Below are positions 16,195 through 25,876 of a stretch of DNA of 44,174 bases, one piece after another (the first letter of the stretch is position 1; each line of letters begins with the position of its first letter). The notes below the pieces were generated by a model. It saw only the letters and a program-made list of their open reading frames with translations. It searched no databases and was not told where the DNA came from. Both the position numbers and the translations under genes were made by a program. The stretch comes from an uncultured Clostridium sp. (GTDB taxonomy: Bacteria > Bacillota > Clostridia > TANB77 > CAG-508): assembly GCA_930980855.1 (NCBI GenBank), contig CAKNIZ010000015.1, forward strand, positions 1 to 44,174, in the 5' to 3' direction.

Positions 16195-17823
16195 ATGGCT
16201 ACAAATCAAAGACAGCCTTTAGGAATTGAATTAGTAAGAAGAGGAATAGTAAAGCAAGAAGATATTAGAGAAGCTTTAGAATATCAAAAAACACATACCA
16301 AGGAAAAATTAGGAGATATTTTAAATGATTTAAAATTGGCTAATCCTAGAGTATTACTAGATGCAATGGGAGAAATATTAGGAGAAAAAGTATTTTATTT
16401 AACAGAAACAGATGTAAAAATTGATGTTACAAGATATATTTCTTTAGATATTGCAAAAGAAGCAAATGTAGTGCCATTTGAAGTTCAAGATGGAATTATA
16501 AAAGTGTGCTTCTCAGATATAAGTAATAAACAACAAGTTGAAACAGTAAGATTACTTATGCTTAATAAAGGTTTAGTAATGGAAAGATATATAACTTTTA
16601 AATCAAACATTGAAGAAGTATTGTCTTCCATTTCAAATATTTCAACTGAAACTATAGATACAGAAGCAACAGGAACAAGTATTGTTGATAACATAATAAG
16701 AACAGGTATGGCAAAAAGAGCCAGTGATATTCATATAGAGCCATTAGAAAAAGAAATTAGAGTAAGATATAGAATAGATGGAAAACTATTAACAGTAGCA
16801 AAAGTAGATAAAGAAAAACAAGTTCAAATAATTGGTAGATTAAAAGCCATTTCAAATATGCATCAAGAAAAGCAAGAACCACAAGATGGTAGAATAATAA
16901 TGTATCCAGACTATAACATTCGTGTATCTTCACAAAAAAATATAAATGGAGAAAAATTTGTTTTAAGATTACTAAAAAAAGACACAACAATAAAAGGATT
17001 ATTTGACTTAGGATATCCAAGGGATCCTAAACTTTTAAAAGATGCCTTTGATAAAAGAAATAGTATAACTGTTATAGCAGCACCAACAGGAGAAGGAAAA
17101 ACAACAACTCTTTACAGTGTTATAGATTATTTAGACAAACCAGAAATAAATATAACAACAATTGAAGATCCAGTAGAAATAAGGATTCCTGGATTAAACC
17201 AAATTGAAATAGATCCAAAAACAACATTTGCAGGTTCTTTAAGAACAGTTTTAAGACAGGACCCAGATATCATACTAGTTGGGGAAATAAGAGACCAAGA
17301 AACAGCAGAAATAGCTATGCAAGCTGGACAAACAGGTCATTATGTACTATCTACAATACACACATTAAATGCAATAGAAGTAGTTTCAAGATTAAGAAAA
17401 ATGAATATTTCTAATTACGATATATCAAGTACTCTTGCAACATCAATATCACAAAGATTAGTTAGAAAACTGTGTACAAATTGTAGAAGAGAGAGAGAAT
17501 TCACAGAGCAAGAAAAAGAAATAATAACAAAAATAGGTAATAAATACGGTGTAGAATTTAATTTAGACAATGCAAAAACATATGATGCAGTTGGTTGCGA
17601 AAAATGTAATAACAGTGGCTATTATGAGCGAATTGCTATATTTGAAACACTACTAATTACTGATAATATCAAAGAACTTATTGCAAAAGATGCCCCAACA
17701 TTAGAAATAAGAGAAGAAGCTTATAGAGAGGGTTATAAACCTTTAATAGTGGATGGACTAAGAAAAGTTGTAGAAGGAACTACTACATTAGAAGAGCTAA
17801 ATAGTAAATTGTTATTTTATTAG
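16195..17823 (+). CDS. pilB: Type IV pilus extension ATPase
   Basis: A 542-residue GspE/PilB-family ATPase that powers pilus polymerisation from the cytoplasm. Residues 1-130 are the N-terminal MshEN-like domain (LGIELVRRGIVKQEDIREALEYQKT). The motor has the Asp box region (ASDIHIEPLEKEIRVRYRIDG), Walker A APTGEGKTTTLYS (about 297-309), Walker B PDIILVGEIRDQETAEIA and the His box GHYVLSTIHT. A tetracysteine zinc element (CTNC...CEKC) near residue 425-475 is typical for PilB. Full length and intact. Ribosome site AAAGGAGAT. Confidence 0.95.
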   Translation: MATNQRQPLGIELVRRGIVKQEDIREALEYQKTHTKEKLGDILNDLKLANPRVLLDAMGEILGEKVFYLTETDVKIDVTRYISLDIAKEANVVPFEVQDGIIKVCFSDISNKQQVETVRLLMLNKGLVMERYITFKSNIEEVLSSISNISTETIDTEATGTSIVDNIIRTGMAKRASDIHIEPLEKEIRVRYRIDGKLLTVAKVDKEKQVQIIGRLKAISNMHQEKQEPQDGRIIMYPDYNIRVSSQKNINGEKFVLRLLKKDTTIKGLFDLGYPRDPKLLKDAFDKRNSITVIAAPTGEGKTTTLYSVIDYLDKPEINITTIEDPVEIRIPGLNQIEIDPKTTFAGSLRTVLRQDPDIILVGEIRDQETAEIAMQAGQTGHYVLSTIHTLNAIEVVSRLRKMNISNYDISSTLATSISQRLVRKLCTNCRREREFTEQEKEIITKIGNKYGVEFNLDNAKTYDAVGCEKCNNSGYYERIAIFETLLITDNIKELIAKDAPTLEIREEAYREGYKPLIVDGLRKVVEGTTTLEELNSKLLFY

Positions 17824-17834
17824 GAGGAAATAAG

Positions 17835-18956
17835 ATGATAGATGTTAATGCAATTTTATCAAAAGCAAAACAGATTGGTGCATCTGATGCACACTTTATT
17901 CCGGGAATAAAGCCTACACTAAGAATAAACAGAGACTTGGTTGAATTAGATGAATATGAAAATATATCAAAAGAAGATATATTAGATGTATATGATTATT
18001 TCTTAAAAGGAAATTTGGATAAAGATAAATTTTTTAGAGAATATAAAGTATTAGATACATCAGCAGTTTTTGAAGATATACGTTTAAGAGTAAATATTTC
18101 CTATTCAAGTGGACTTCCAGTTATAACAACTAGATTAATTAGAAATGAATTACCAACATATGAAGAACTTGGAGTTCCAGATATAGTAAGAAGAATGACT
18201 CATCAACAACAAGGTCTAATACTAGTTACTGGTAAAACAAATTCTGGTAAATCAACAACATTAAATGCATTAATTAATTATATTAATGAAAACGAAAACA
18301 AGAAAATACTTACACTTGAAAGCCCAGTAGAATATAAACATAAATGTAAAAAATCAATAATTGTACAAAAAGAAGTTGGTGTTGGAGGAGATGTTCCAGC
18401 ATATAGTATAGGTACAAAAAATTCATTAAGAGAAGATTGCGATATTCTAATCATAGGAGAGATAAGAGATAGAGAAACAATGGATGCAGCAATAGAAACA
18501 GCAGAATCAGGACACTTAGTTATAGGAACACTTCACACAAAATCATGTGCAGAAACTATAGACAGAATGATAAATTTCTATGAAGTAGGAGATCAATCAC
18601 AAATAAAATATTTAATTGCTTCATTACTAAAACTTGTTGTGTCACAAAGGTTAATAAAAAACAAAAGAGGAACACTATCATTAGTTCCAGAAGTAATGGT
18701 TGTAGATAATGTTGTAGCAGGATTAATTAGAAAAGATAAACTAAGTGTAGCAGAAATAGAAGATGCTATACAAAGTTCATCAAACAATGGAAGTATTGGT
18801 TTAATAAATTCTCTTGCAAAATTATTTACAGATGATATAATAACACTAGACCAAGCAAAAGCACAAATAGAAGAAAAGAATATAGAAGTATTAAATAGAA
18901 CTATTACACAATTGAAAATCAAAAAAGAGGAAGAAGAACAAAGAAATAGATTTTAA
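17835..18956 (+). CDS. pilT: Type IV pilus retraction ATPase
   Basis: A 373-residue PilT-family hexameric ATPase, normally the motor of pilus retraction and twitching. It begins with ILSKAKQIGASDAHFIPGIKPTLRIN, the PAS-like N-domain. Walker A is GKTNSGKSTTLNAL (about 133-146), where the family usually has GPTGSGKS. Next come Walker B CDILIIGEIRDRETMDAA and the His box SGHLVIGTLHTKSCAETIDR. The AIRNLIRE signature of classic PilT is not seen in recognisable form. It lies 11 bases after pilB. Confidence 0.93.
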   Translation: MIDVNAILSKAKQIGASDAHFIPGIKPTLRINRDLVELDEYENISKEDILDVYDYFLKGNLDKDKFFREYKVLDTSAVFEDIRLRVNISYSSGLPVITTRLIRNELPTYEELGVPDIVRRMTHQQQGLILVTGKTNSGKSTTLNALINYINENENKKILTLESPVEYKHKCKKSIIVQKEVGVGGDVPAYSIGTKNSLREDCDILIIGEIRDRETMDAAIETAESGHLVIGTLHTKSCAETIDRMINFYEVGDQSQIKYLIASLLKLVVSQRLIKNKRGTLSLVPEVMVVDNVVAGLIRKDKLSVAEIEDAIQSSSNNGSIGLINSLAKLFTDDIITLDQAKAQIEEKNIEVLNRTITQLKIKKEEEEQRNRF

Positions 18957-18981
18957 ACATTTCATGGGAAGGAGGTAGAAT

Positions 18982-20328
18982 ATGCCTGAGTATATATATA
19001 GAGCAGTTGATGAAAATGGTGTTTTAGTAAAAAATAGAGTTCAGGATAAAAGTAAACAAAATCTTATAAAAAAATTAAAAGTAAATGGATTAATGCCAAT
19101 TGATGTTACCCAAGTTAGCTTTGGTAAATATAAAAGAACAGGAATAAAAAGAAATGAAACAAATATTGATGAAATAATGCAAATTGCAAATGCTCAAGTA
19201 GGAAGGGAAAAAACAGGTCGAAAATTTTCAACAATAGAGAAAATTAATATGACACTTTCAAGAACCGAAAAAGTAACTGAAAGAGATATAGTTATATTTA
19301 CACAAAATCTATACTTGTTAAAAAAAGCTGGATTTAACAATGTTCATGCATTGTCTACCATCATTCAATCAACAGAAAATATAACATTAAAAGGTATATT
19401 AGAAGATACATTAGCAGGTGTTGAAGCCGGAGATTATATGTATACAACAATGGAATATTATTCAGATATATTCCCATATATATATATAAACCTAATAAAA
19501 GTTGGTGAGCTTTCAGGTTCTCTAGAAGAATCACTTAGACAAGCTGTAGAATACCTAGATAGCTCTACAGAATTAACAAAAAAATTAAAGAAAATATTAA
19601 TTCCTAATATAGCACAATTCGTAATATTAACTATTATATTATTCTTTGGAAGTATGTATGTTGTGCCAATTATACAAGATGTATTTGAACAAGTTGGTTC
19701 AACAGATCAACTACCATCATACACAATAGCATTTTCAAACTTCTTAACAAAAATACAGGAAAATTGGCTAATACCTACATTAGTTATAGCAGCTATAATT
19801 GGAGGTATAGCATTATATATAAAAACGCCACGAGGCAAATATAAGTGGGATTACTTTAAATATAAAATGCCTGTGTTTGGTAAATTAATTTTTGCTATAG
19901 ACTTTTCAAGATTAACAAAAGCCATGGTTTTAAACCTAAAAAATGGTATGAGAATACAAGAGGCTTTAGAAATCAGCAAAAACGTTGTTAAGAACCTAGT
20001 TATGCTTTCTATAATAGAAACAGCTATCAATAATATAATTGTTGGTGATTCTTGGGTAGACCCATTTGAAAAATCAGGATTAGCAGAGCCTATGATAACA
20101 GAAATGTTAAAAATAGGTATGCAGACAGATTTACCTACTATGATGGAAAAATTAGTAGAATATATGGAAATGGATATAGATCAAATACTAGATAGAATAG
20201 TAAAGATATTACCACAAATTTTATATTCAATAATTGGTGTTGTAATTATCTTTATAACAATAGTTGTACTTGTTCCTTGTATTCAAGTATACATGGGTAC
20301 ATTCCTATTATCAGCAGCAGGATTTTAA
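18982..20328 (+). CDS. pilC: Type IV pilus inner-membrane platform protein
   Basis: A 448-residue GspF/PilC-family protein that couples the ATPases to the growing pilus. The N-terminus MPEYIYRAVDENGVLVKNRV is characteristic. Two GspF domains are visible: residues 95-210 (TERDIVIFTQNLYLLKKAGFNN, then YINLIKVGELSGSLEESL) and about 300-420 (IDFSRLTKAMVLNLKNGMRIQEALE). Each ends in strong membrane helices (IAQFVILTIILFFGSMYVVPII and ILYSIIGVVIIFITIVVLVP). Last gene of the operon, followed by a terminator. Confidence 0.93.
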   Translation: MPEYIYRAVDENGVLVKNRVQDKSKQNLIKKLKVNGLMPIDVTQVSFGKYKRTGIKRNETNIDEIMQIANAQVGREKTGRKFSTIEKINMTLSRTEKVTERDIVIFTQNLYLLKKAGFNNVHALSTIIQSTENITLKGILEDTLAGVEAGDYMYTTMEYYSDIFPYIYINLIKVGELSGSLEESLRQAVEYLDSSTELTKKLKKILIPNIAQFVILTIILFFGSMYVVPIIQDVFEQVGSTDQLPSYTIAFSNFLTKIQENWLIPTLVIAAIIGGIALYIKTPRGKYKWDYFKYKMPVFGKLIFAIDFSRLTKAMVLNLKNGMRIQEALEISKNVVKNLVMLSIIETAINNIIVGDSWVDPFEKSGLAEPMITEMLKIGMQTDLPTMMEKLVEYMEMDIDQILDRIVKILPQILYSIIGVVIIFITIVVLVPCIQVYMGTFLLSAAGF

Positions 20329-20330
20329 AA

Positions 20331-20357
20331 AAGGGCAATGCATATTGCTCTTTTTTT
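20331..20357 (+). terminator. Terminator of the pilus operon
   Basis: AGGGCAAT and ATTGCTCT pair (one wobble) and are followed by a run of seven or eight T. Confidence 0.8.
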
Positions 20358-20369
20358 ATTGAAATATCA

Positions 20370-20455
20370 ATTGTATATTCAAAGATTTTTTATTTCTTGC
20401 TGTCGGACATAAAGTCCTCCAAACTGCGCGAAGCTGCAAAATCTTGAATATACAA
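20370..20455. repeat. Palindromic intergenic element
   Basis: Arms TTGTATATTCAAAGATTTT and AAAATCTTGAATATACAA are inverted repeats with one extra A. The core is GC-rich (GTCGGACATAAAGTCCTCC, CTGCGCGAAGCTGC). The arm sequence TTGTATATT recurs in the elements at 10972 and 23978. Confidence 0.7.
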
Positions 20456-20515
20456 ATATATAAATTAGGTAATAGCGATGAATCAAAATTTTTAATAGAA
20501 TAAAGGAGAGCTAGT

Positions 20516-21427
20516 ATGAAAATTGGAATAGATATTGGTGGAAGTCATATAGCTTGTGGAATAGTAGAAAAAAACGGAAATTTGATAGCCAAAGAAACAC
20601 GAGATATAGACATAAATGAAATTAAAGAAGAAAAAAGAGCAGAAAACTTAATAATTGATATAATAGATAATGAAATAAGAATATTATTAGAAAAATACAA
20701 TTATACAAAAGGAGATATTTCAAAAATAGGAATATCAGTGCCTGGAAGTCCTAAAGGAAGTAAAATTAGAAACTTAGTAAACTTAAATATAAAAGAATTT
20801 GACATAGGAAAAGTGCTTGAAGAAAAGTACAATACTGTTGTTAAAATAAAAAATGATGGAAAATGTGCAGGAATTGCAGAAAAACAATATGGCTCATTAA
20901 AACAATATAATGACTGTGTATTTTTGTGTTTGGGAACTGGAGTTGGAAGTGCAGTATTTTTAAATGGTGACTTGTTAGAACCAAAACAAAATCCAGGATT
21001 TGAATTTGGACATATGATAATTGAAAAAAATGGTAACTTATGCAATTGTGGAAAAAAAGGCTGTTTTGAAACTTATGCATCAATGAAAAGATTTAAGGCA
21101 AGAGCAATAAAAGAATTAAATTTAGAAGCAAATACAGAGGCAGAAGAAGTACAAAATTATATTAGAAAAAATATAGAAAAAGAAAAAGTAAAAAAATTTG
21201 TAAATGAATATTTAGAAAATGTAAGTATAGGAATAGCAAATATAATAAATATATTTGAACCTGAAGCAATAGCTTTTGGAGGTAGTTTTTCATACTATGA
21301 AGATATTTTCTTACATATACTAGATGAAAAATTAAAAGATAAAATCTTTAACAAAGATACTAAAGTAAAATTATTACCAGCAAAACTAAAAAATGATGCT
21401 GGAATAATTGGGGCAACAGAAATTTAA
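20516..21427 (+). CDS. ROK-family sugar kinase (glucokinase-like)
   Basis: A 303-residue ROK protein that phosphorylates glucose or a related hexose with ATP in the cytoplasm. The phosphate-binding loop is IGIDIGGSHIACGIV at the N-terminus. The second ATP motif is FLCLGTGVGSAVFLNG (about 140). The structural zinc site CNCGKKGCFETYAS (about 178-191) is diagnostic, and FEFGHMIIEKNG supplies the His and the catalytic region. There is no N-terminal helix-turn-helix, so this is an enzyme, not a repressor. It stands alone between two palindromic elements. Confidence 0.88.
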   Translation: MKIGIDIGGSHIACGIVEKNGNLIAKETRDIDINEIKEEKRAENLIIDIIDNEIRILLEKYNYTKGDISKIGISVPGSPKGSKIRNLVNLNIKEFDIGKVLEEKYNTVVKIKNDGKCAGIAEKQYGSLKQYNDCVFLCLGTGVGSAVFLNGDLLEPKQNPGFEFGHMIIEKNGNLCNCGKKGCFETYASMKRFKARAIKELNLEANTEAEEVQNYIRKNIEKEKVKKFVNEYLENVSIGIANIINIFEPEAIAFGGSFSYYEDIFLHILDEKLKDKIFNKDTKVKLLPAKLKNDAGIIGATEI

Positions 21428-21449
21428 TAGTATTATCTATAATTGTATA

Positions 21450-21550
21450 AAAATATATATGGTTTATAATTCCCGGCGTGAGGACACGCCGTACGGCTTA
21501 CTCATGCTTACGCAGTTCGCTCCCCTTGAATTCTAAACCATATATTTTTT
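21450..21550. repeat. Palindromic intergenic element with GC-rich core
   Basis: AT-rich arms (AAATATATATGGTTTA and TAAACCATATATTTTT) enclose a core with the stable hairpin CGGCGTGAGGACACGCCG. Bases 4-18 at the left edge of the window repeat the right arm (AAACCATATATTTTT), so another copy probably ends there. Confidence 0.7.
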
Positions 21551-21587
21551 ATTAAATAATAATAAATTAAATTTTGTATAAAAAATA

Positions 21588-21752
21588 CTAATTTTCCTCT
21601 TGATTTTCAGGAATAATAATATTTTCCTTTTTATTCTCTTCAGGTTTTTCAAAAGTCAAATTATCTTTAACCTCAGAAATATTTAAATCTTTAGATGTAC
21701 CTTGAACAATTTCAATTTTTTTTCTCTTTTCATTATTTTCTTCTTCGTACAT
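21588..21752 (-). CDS. Small acidic/basic hydrophilic protein, unknown
   Basis: A 54-residue protein beginning MYEEENNEKRKKIEIVQGTSKDLN. The start is chosen because AGGTGG stands eight bases before it. The sequence is highly charged, rich in Glu, Lys and Asn, with no membrane segment, and is probably largely disordered. It is transcribed divergently from scpB. I do not recognise the family, and its reality rests on the ribosome site and the clean composition. Confidence 0.5.
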   Translation of the reverse strand: MYEEENNEKRKKIEIVQGTSKDLNISEVKDNLTFEKPEENKKENIIIPENQEEN

Positions 21753-21892
21753 ACAATCACCACCTATTAATATTCTAATTTTTACCAAGATTAATATAGC
21801 ATAAAAAGATAGATAAATCAAGATATATTGACCAGAAATAGGTATAGATGATATAATATATACATATTTTAGCAAAAGAAGGAATAAATAAG

Positions 21893-22540
21893 ATGGAACA
21901 AGAAAAATTACAAGGAGTAATAGAGGCAATTTTATTTGCTGCTGGAAGAGTTGTTAAAATAAGAGAATTAATGGCAATTCTTGAACAGACATCGGATAAA
22001 ATAATAGAAACAATCAATTTAATGCAAGAAGAATATGTAAAAGAAAATAGGGGTATAGAAATTGTAAGAATAGAAGATGGGTATCAGCTATCTTCAAAAA
22101 AAGAGTATTATGAATATTTATATCCTTTATTAAGCAAGCAAGTAAAACCCACAATTTCTCAAGCATCATTAGAGGTATTAAGTATTATAGCATATAATCC
22201 GAGAGCAACAAAATCAGATATTGATGCAATAAGAGGAGTTGACTCTTCAGCATCTTTATATAGATTATTAGAATATGGATTTATAGAACAAGCCGGGAAG
22301 GCAGATCTGCCCGGAAAGCCCATGACATATAAAGTAACAGAGGAATTTTTAAAAACTTTTGGACTAAACAGTTTAAAAGATTTGCCTAAATTACCAAAAT
22401 ATAAACTAGATAGTAATAGACAAATTGTAATAGATGAATTAGAAAATGATGAAATTTTTGAAGAACAAGATTTAGAGGCACTAGAGCCGAGTGAAAAAGG
22501 CGAGCAAACAAAAAAAGATGGAGGAGAAAATAATGAGTGA
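21893..22540 (+). CDS. scpB: Segregation and condensation protein B
   Basis: A 215-residue ScpB. With ScpA and SMC it forms the bacterial condensin that compacts and segregates the chromosome. Two winged-helix domains are visible: [26 protein letters not shown] at the N-terminus and [64 protein letters not shown] after residue 95. The acidic C-terminal tail is usual. scpA is not in the window, so the common scpA-scpB pair is broken here. Its end overlaps proS by eight bases. Confidence 0.93.
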   Translation: MEQEKLQGVIEAILFAAGRVVKIRELMAILEQTSDKIIETINLMQEEYVKENRGIEIVRIEDGYQLSSKKEYYEYLYPLLSKQVKPTISQASLEVLSIIAYNPRATKSDIDAIRGVDSSASLYRLLEYGFIEQAGKADLPGKPMTYKVTEEFLKTFGLNSLKDLPKLPKYKLDSNRQIVIDELENDEIFEEQDLEALEPSEKGEQTKKDGGENNE

Positions 22541-23972
22541 TAATAAAAACTTTGTAAAAGAAATAACTAATATAGAAGAAGACTGTGCCAAATGGTATAC
22601 AGATATAGTATTAAAATCAGAACTAGCAGATTATACAGATGTAAAAGGATTTATAACAATTCGTCCATATGGATATGCAATATGGGAAAATATACAAAAA
22701 TATGCAGATGAAAAATTTAAAAAGCATGGAGTAAAAAATATTTCAATGCCAGTATTAATACCAGAAACTCTACTTCAAAAAGAAAAAGACCATGTAGAAG
22801 GATTTGCACCAGAAGTTGCATGGGTAACTATGGGTGGAGGAGAAGAACTAGAAGAAAGACTATGTGTTAGACCTACATCAGAAACAATATTTTCAACTAT
22901 GTATGCAAAATGGTTAAATTCATGGAGAGATTTGCCATATTTATATAATCAATGGTGTAATGTATTAAGATGGGAAAAAGAAACAAGACCATTCTTACGT
23001 TCAAGAGAATTTTTATGGCAAGAAGGACATACAATACATGAAACAGCAGAAGAAGCAAAGAAATTTACTTTAGAAATATTAGATGTTTATACAGATGTAA
23101 TAGAAAATTTATTAGCAATACCAGTATTAAGAGGCATAAAAACAGAGTCAGAAAAATTTGCCGGAGCAGATGCAACATATACAGTAGAAACAATGACACA
23201 TGATGGAAGAGCGCTTCAATCAGGAACAACACATTATTTTGGACAAAACTTTACAAAACCATTTGAAGTAAAATTCCAAAATAGAGAAGGAAAAGAAGAA
23301 TATGCATATCAAACATCTTGGGGAATTAGTACAAGATTAATAGGAGCTCTAATAATGGCACATGGAGATAATAGAGGATTAAAATTACCACCAAAAGTAG
23401 CTCCAATTCAAGTAGTAATAGTGCCAGTTGCAATGCATAAAGAGGGTGTAAAAGAAAAAGCAGAAGAACTATGCAAAAACTTATATGAAAAATATAGAGT
23501 AGAATTAGATGTTAGAGATCAGTACTCACCAGGATATAAATTTAATGATTGGGAAATGAGAGGAGTACCAATTAGAATAGAAATAGGACCTAGAGATATA
23601 GAAGCTGGAAAATGTGTAGTGGTTAGAAGAGATACACTAGAAAAAATAGAAATTAATTTAGATGTGTTGCCAGAAAAAATTGCCGAATTACTAGCAGATG
23701 TACACAAAAATATGTATAATGAATGTAAAAAAAGAATGGAAACAAAAACATCAATTGCTACAAATATGGAAGAATTTAAAAATGCTTTAGAAACTAACCA
23801 AGGATTTATTAAAACTATGTGGTGCGGAAGTGCTGAATGTGAAGAAAAAATACATGAAATTACAGGTGCAAAATCAAGATGTATGCCATTTGAACAAGAA
23901 CATTTAGAAGATAAATGTGTATGCTGTGGAAAAGATGCAAGTAAAATGGTAGTATGGGCTAGACAATACTAA
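22533..23972 (+). CDS. proS: Prolyl-tRNA synthetase, archaeal/eukaryote-like type
   Basis: A 479-residue class II synthetase that charges tRNA-Pro. The start MSDNKNF is set by GGAGGAG; the longer frame lies inside scpB. Motif 2 is [24 protein letters not shown] and motif 3 is [26 protein letters not shown]. An anticodon-binding domain follows ([13 protein letters not shown] strand near 300). The C-terminal extension has a cysteine set (CGSAEC...[18 protein letters not shown]) that ends in Tyr, a mark of the short type without the bacterial editing insert. This type is common in Clostridia. Confidence 0.95.
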   Translation: MSDNKNFVKEITNIEEDCAKWYTDIVLKSELADYTDVKGFITIRPYGYAIWENIQKYADEKFKKHGVKNISMPVLIPETLLQKEKDHVEGFAPEVAWVTMGGGEELEERLCVRPTSETIFSTMYAKWLNSWRDLPYLYNQWCNVLRWEKETRPFLRSREFLWQEGHTIHETAEEAKKFTLEILDVYTDVIENLLAIPVLRGIKTESEKFAGADATYTVETMTHDGRALQSGTTHYFGQNFTKPFEVKFQNREGKEEYAYQTSWGISTRLIGALIMAHGDNRGLKLPPKVAPIQVVIVPVAMHKEGVKEKAEELCKNLYEKYRVELDVRDQYSPGYKFNDWEMRGVPIRIEIGPRDIEAGKCVVVRRDTLEKIEINLDVLPEKIAELLADVHKNMYNECKKRMETKTSIATNMEEFKNALETNQGFIKTMWCGSAECEEKIHEITGAKSRCMPFEQEHLEDKCVCCGKDASKMVVWARQY

Positions 23973-23977
23973 AATTT

Positions 23978-24037
23978 ATTGTATATTTAAGATTTATTGT
24001 AATTAAAAAACAAAATCTTAAATATACAATTTTTTTA
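23978..24037. repeat. Palindrome behind proS, probable terminator
   Basis: ATTGTATATTTAAGATTT and AAATCTTAAATATACAAT are exact inverted repeats with a 17-base AT-rich loop, followed by seven T. It has the same arm type as the larger elements but no GC-rich core, and probably terminates proS. Confidence 0.7.
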
Positions 24038-24089
24038 TTCAAAATGTAGAATTATGTAAAAAAATAGAATAATTTGACATACGATTTTT

Positions 24090-24118
24090 CTTGAAATACA
24101 AAGAAAGATGATGTAAAA
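24090..24118 (+). promoter_or_regulatory. Promoter-like site before the nuclease remnant
   Basis: TTGAAA and TAAAAT are separated by 17 bases. The region upstream (GAATTATGTAA, TAATTTGACA, TTTTTCTTGAA) resembles that before the gene at 35470. Confidence 0.45.
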
Positions 24119-24121
24119 TGA

Positions 24122-24418
24122 AAAAAAGAATTAATAGACGAATACACATGTAATGTAGCATCAAGAATATTACCAGAAATAAAAATAGAAGAAATAAGAG
24201 AAAAAGTAAGAAAAAAAGAAGGAGGAGAAAGTATGTTAGCAGATGCATTATTGAAAATGAAAGAAAAATATATAGTGGAAGGAAAAATGGATGGAATAGA
24301 ATCAGGAAGAAGAGAAGAAAAACTAAAAATAGCTAAAAGCCTAAAACTAATGGGATTAAAAGTAGAAGATATAGTAAGAGCAACAGGATTGAGTAAAAAT
24401 GAGATAGAGAAATTATAA
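24122..24418 (+). pseudogene. C-terminal remnant of an Rpn/PD-(D/E)XK nuclease-type transposase gene
   Basis: An open frame of about 98 codons without a proper start. It reads DEYTCNVASRILPEI, then LADALLKMKEKYIVEGKMDGIESGRREEKLKIAKSLKLMGLKVEDIVRATGLSKNEIEKL. The tail with AKSLKLMGLKVEDIVRATGLSKNEI is typical of the end of recombination-promoting nuclease family proteins (Rpn/PDDEXK transposase family). The catalytic N-terminal domain of about 200 residues is missing. An internal ATG at 24233 with AAGGAGGAG upstream could still yield a 61-residue peptide, but I regard it as a decayed gene. Confidence 0.65.
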
Positions 24419-24446
24419 TGAAAGAGCTGAAATTTTATCAGCTCCT

Positions 24447-24989
24447 CTATTTTTTAGTATTTTTAGTTAAAAGTCCAATCAATTTTGGATAAAGCTTAGA
24501 AGCATTTTTCTTCCAGTTATCAACTATATTTTGAGCTTGTTCACGAGAATAAGCAAAAGTTTTTATATCAAATATAACTTCATTATTTTCAACAATTTTA
24601 CATTGAACTTCATATTCATTTTCACTTTTAGGAATATACTCAGCCACAACAGATTGAGCGTTTTCAAACATTTCAATACTACTTTTTAAATTAGTATCAA
24701 CTTTTAATTTTATAATTCCAGGTAAAATATCTAAAGTTAAATCTAAAGTATTTTTTCCTGATTCAGTAAGTTCATATACATCTTGAGTTTCTTTTGTATA
24801 GCAAACAACATACTTAACTTCAATTAAATCCAACAAAAATTGTTGAAAATAAAAATAATTAAGGTCAGTGGCCGAAGAAACGATACTATACAATGCATCA
24901 TTAGTAATTGGCTTATTCACAGTATCAAGAACATATAAAATTAGAACTTTGTTTTCAGCCAATGTTTCATTATCAGATGTAATCTTCAC
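24447..24989 (-). CDS. DUF4364-family winged-helix protein
   Basis: A 180-residue protein of the DUF4364 family, found in Clostridia. Residues 10-95 look like a winged helix of the PadR/MarR kind: ENKVLILYVLDTVNKPITNDALYSIVSSATDLNYFYFQQFLLDLIEVKYVV, then ETQDVYELTESGKNTLDL. The C-terminal half is alpha-beta and ends with a helix rich in Lys. A transcriptional role is likely from the fold, but no target is known. The start has GGAGTGAAATTTTA upstream. Confidence 0.8.
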   Translation of the reverse strand: MKITSDNETLAENKVLILYVLDTVNKPITNDALYSIVSSATDLNYFYFQQFLLDLIEVKYVVCYTKETQDVYELTESGKNTLDLTLDILPGIIKLKVDTNLKSSIEMFENAQSVVAEYIPKSENEYEVQCKIVENNEVIFDIKTFAYSREQAQNIVDNWKKNASKLYPKLIGLLTKNTKK

Positions 24990-25147
24990 TTAAAATTTCA
25001 CTCCTTCAATTAAATTTAGAAAAATTATACCACAAAAAGAGTGCAAATACAAGATTTTTGAAATTTGATTTATATTAACAAAAAATCCCCTTGTCAATTT
25101 ATAATCAATATAGTAGAATATACGTATAGTCTTATAGGAGGTTTACC

Positions 25148-25654
25148 ATGTATGACGAAAAAAATTATATAATTGAAAATGAAACCACAGATATCACGAA
25201 AAAAGAGGACATTCTTAATGGCGATACCGTAAAATACGTAAATTATCAAGAAATTGAAAGTTATTTTGATTACGACTTTAAAGAAGAAAAAAGTTTCGAC
25301 TACTCAAAGCTAAATAATGATGAATTAATAAATCATATTGCAAAATTTACTTCAAGCATATGGCAGGTACATCCTTTTGGAGAAGGAAATACAAGGACAA
25401 CAGCAGTATTTATAGAAAAATACCTTAATAGTATGGGTTTTAATGTTAATAATGAGATGTTTAAAAATAATAGTGTGTATTTTAGAAATGCTTTAATAAG
25501 AAGTAATTATGGAAATATTCCAAAGGGTATATATCCTACTTTTAATTATCTGAGAATGTTTTTTGAAAACTTGTTACAAGGAAAAAATAATGAGCTTGTA
25601 AATAAAGATTTATATATTAAAGAATTAGTTGAAGATAGGAAAGAAAATGGATAA
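25148..25654 (+). CDS. N-terminally shortened Fic-domain protein
   Basis: A 168-residue Fic protein. Fic enzymes usually transfer AMP or another nucleotide part to protein hydroxyls. The active loop HPFGEGNTRTTAVF (about residue 78-91) has the catalytic His and the phosphate-binding positions, with Thr in place of the second Gly of HPFxxGNGR, which is common in this subgroup. The preceding TKKEDILNGDTVKYVNYQEIESYFDYDF matches the middle of longer Fic proteins of about 230 residues. Their first 60-80 residues, including the strand that precedes this segment, appear to be missing and replaced by MYDEKNYIIENETTD. The gene has a good ribosome site (TAGGAGG). It may be a working short form or a truncated remnant; no antitoxin gene is beside it. 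Confidence 0.7.
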   Translation: MYDEKNYIIENETTDITKKEDILNGDTVKYVNYQEIESYFDYDFKEEKSFDYSKLNNDELINHIAKFTSSIWQVHPFGEGNTRTTAVFIEKYLNSMGFNVNNEMFKNNSVYFRNALIRSNYGNIPKGIYPTFNYLRMFFENLLQGKNNELVNKDLYIKELVEDRKENG

Positions 25655-25683
25655 AAAATTAAAGGTAAAAAATAAAAAAACAC

Positions 25684-25712
25684 TTGACTAAATAAAATTG
25701 TATATATAAAAT
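25684..25712 (+). promoter_or_regulatory. Candidate promoter of the DGR target gene
   Basis: TTGACT and TAAAAT are separated by 17 bases. A further TATAAT near 25811 with no clear -35 box could be a second start. The 222 bases between fic and the target gene contain no reading frame I can support. Confidence 0.5.
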
Positions 25713-25876
25713 ATAAATGATTAGAACTATTTTGAGCAAATAGCAAAAGTACATTGAAAAAGTTAATATTCAAAAGGGAAAATGTATACATACTATTTGT
25801 GAAAAATGGGTATAATTAAAACAAAAGAAGATGAATGAAAAGCAAAATACCGAAAACAAAAGAAAGGAGAATTCTA

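Noticed and set aside
21470..21530. tRNA or other structured RNA gene in the GC-rich patch
   Set aside because: It lacks the T-loop and acceptor pattern of a tRNA; it is better explained as the core of a palindromic element.
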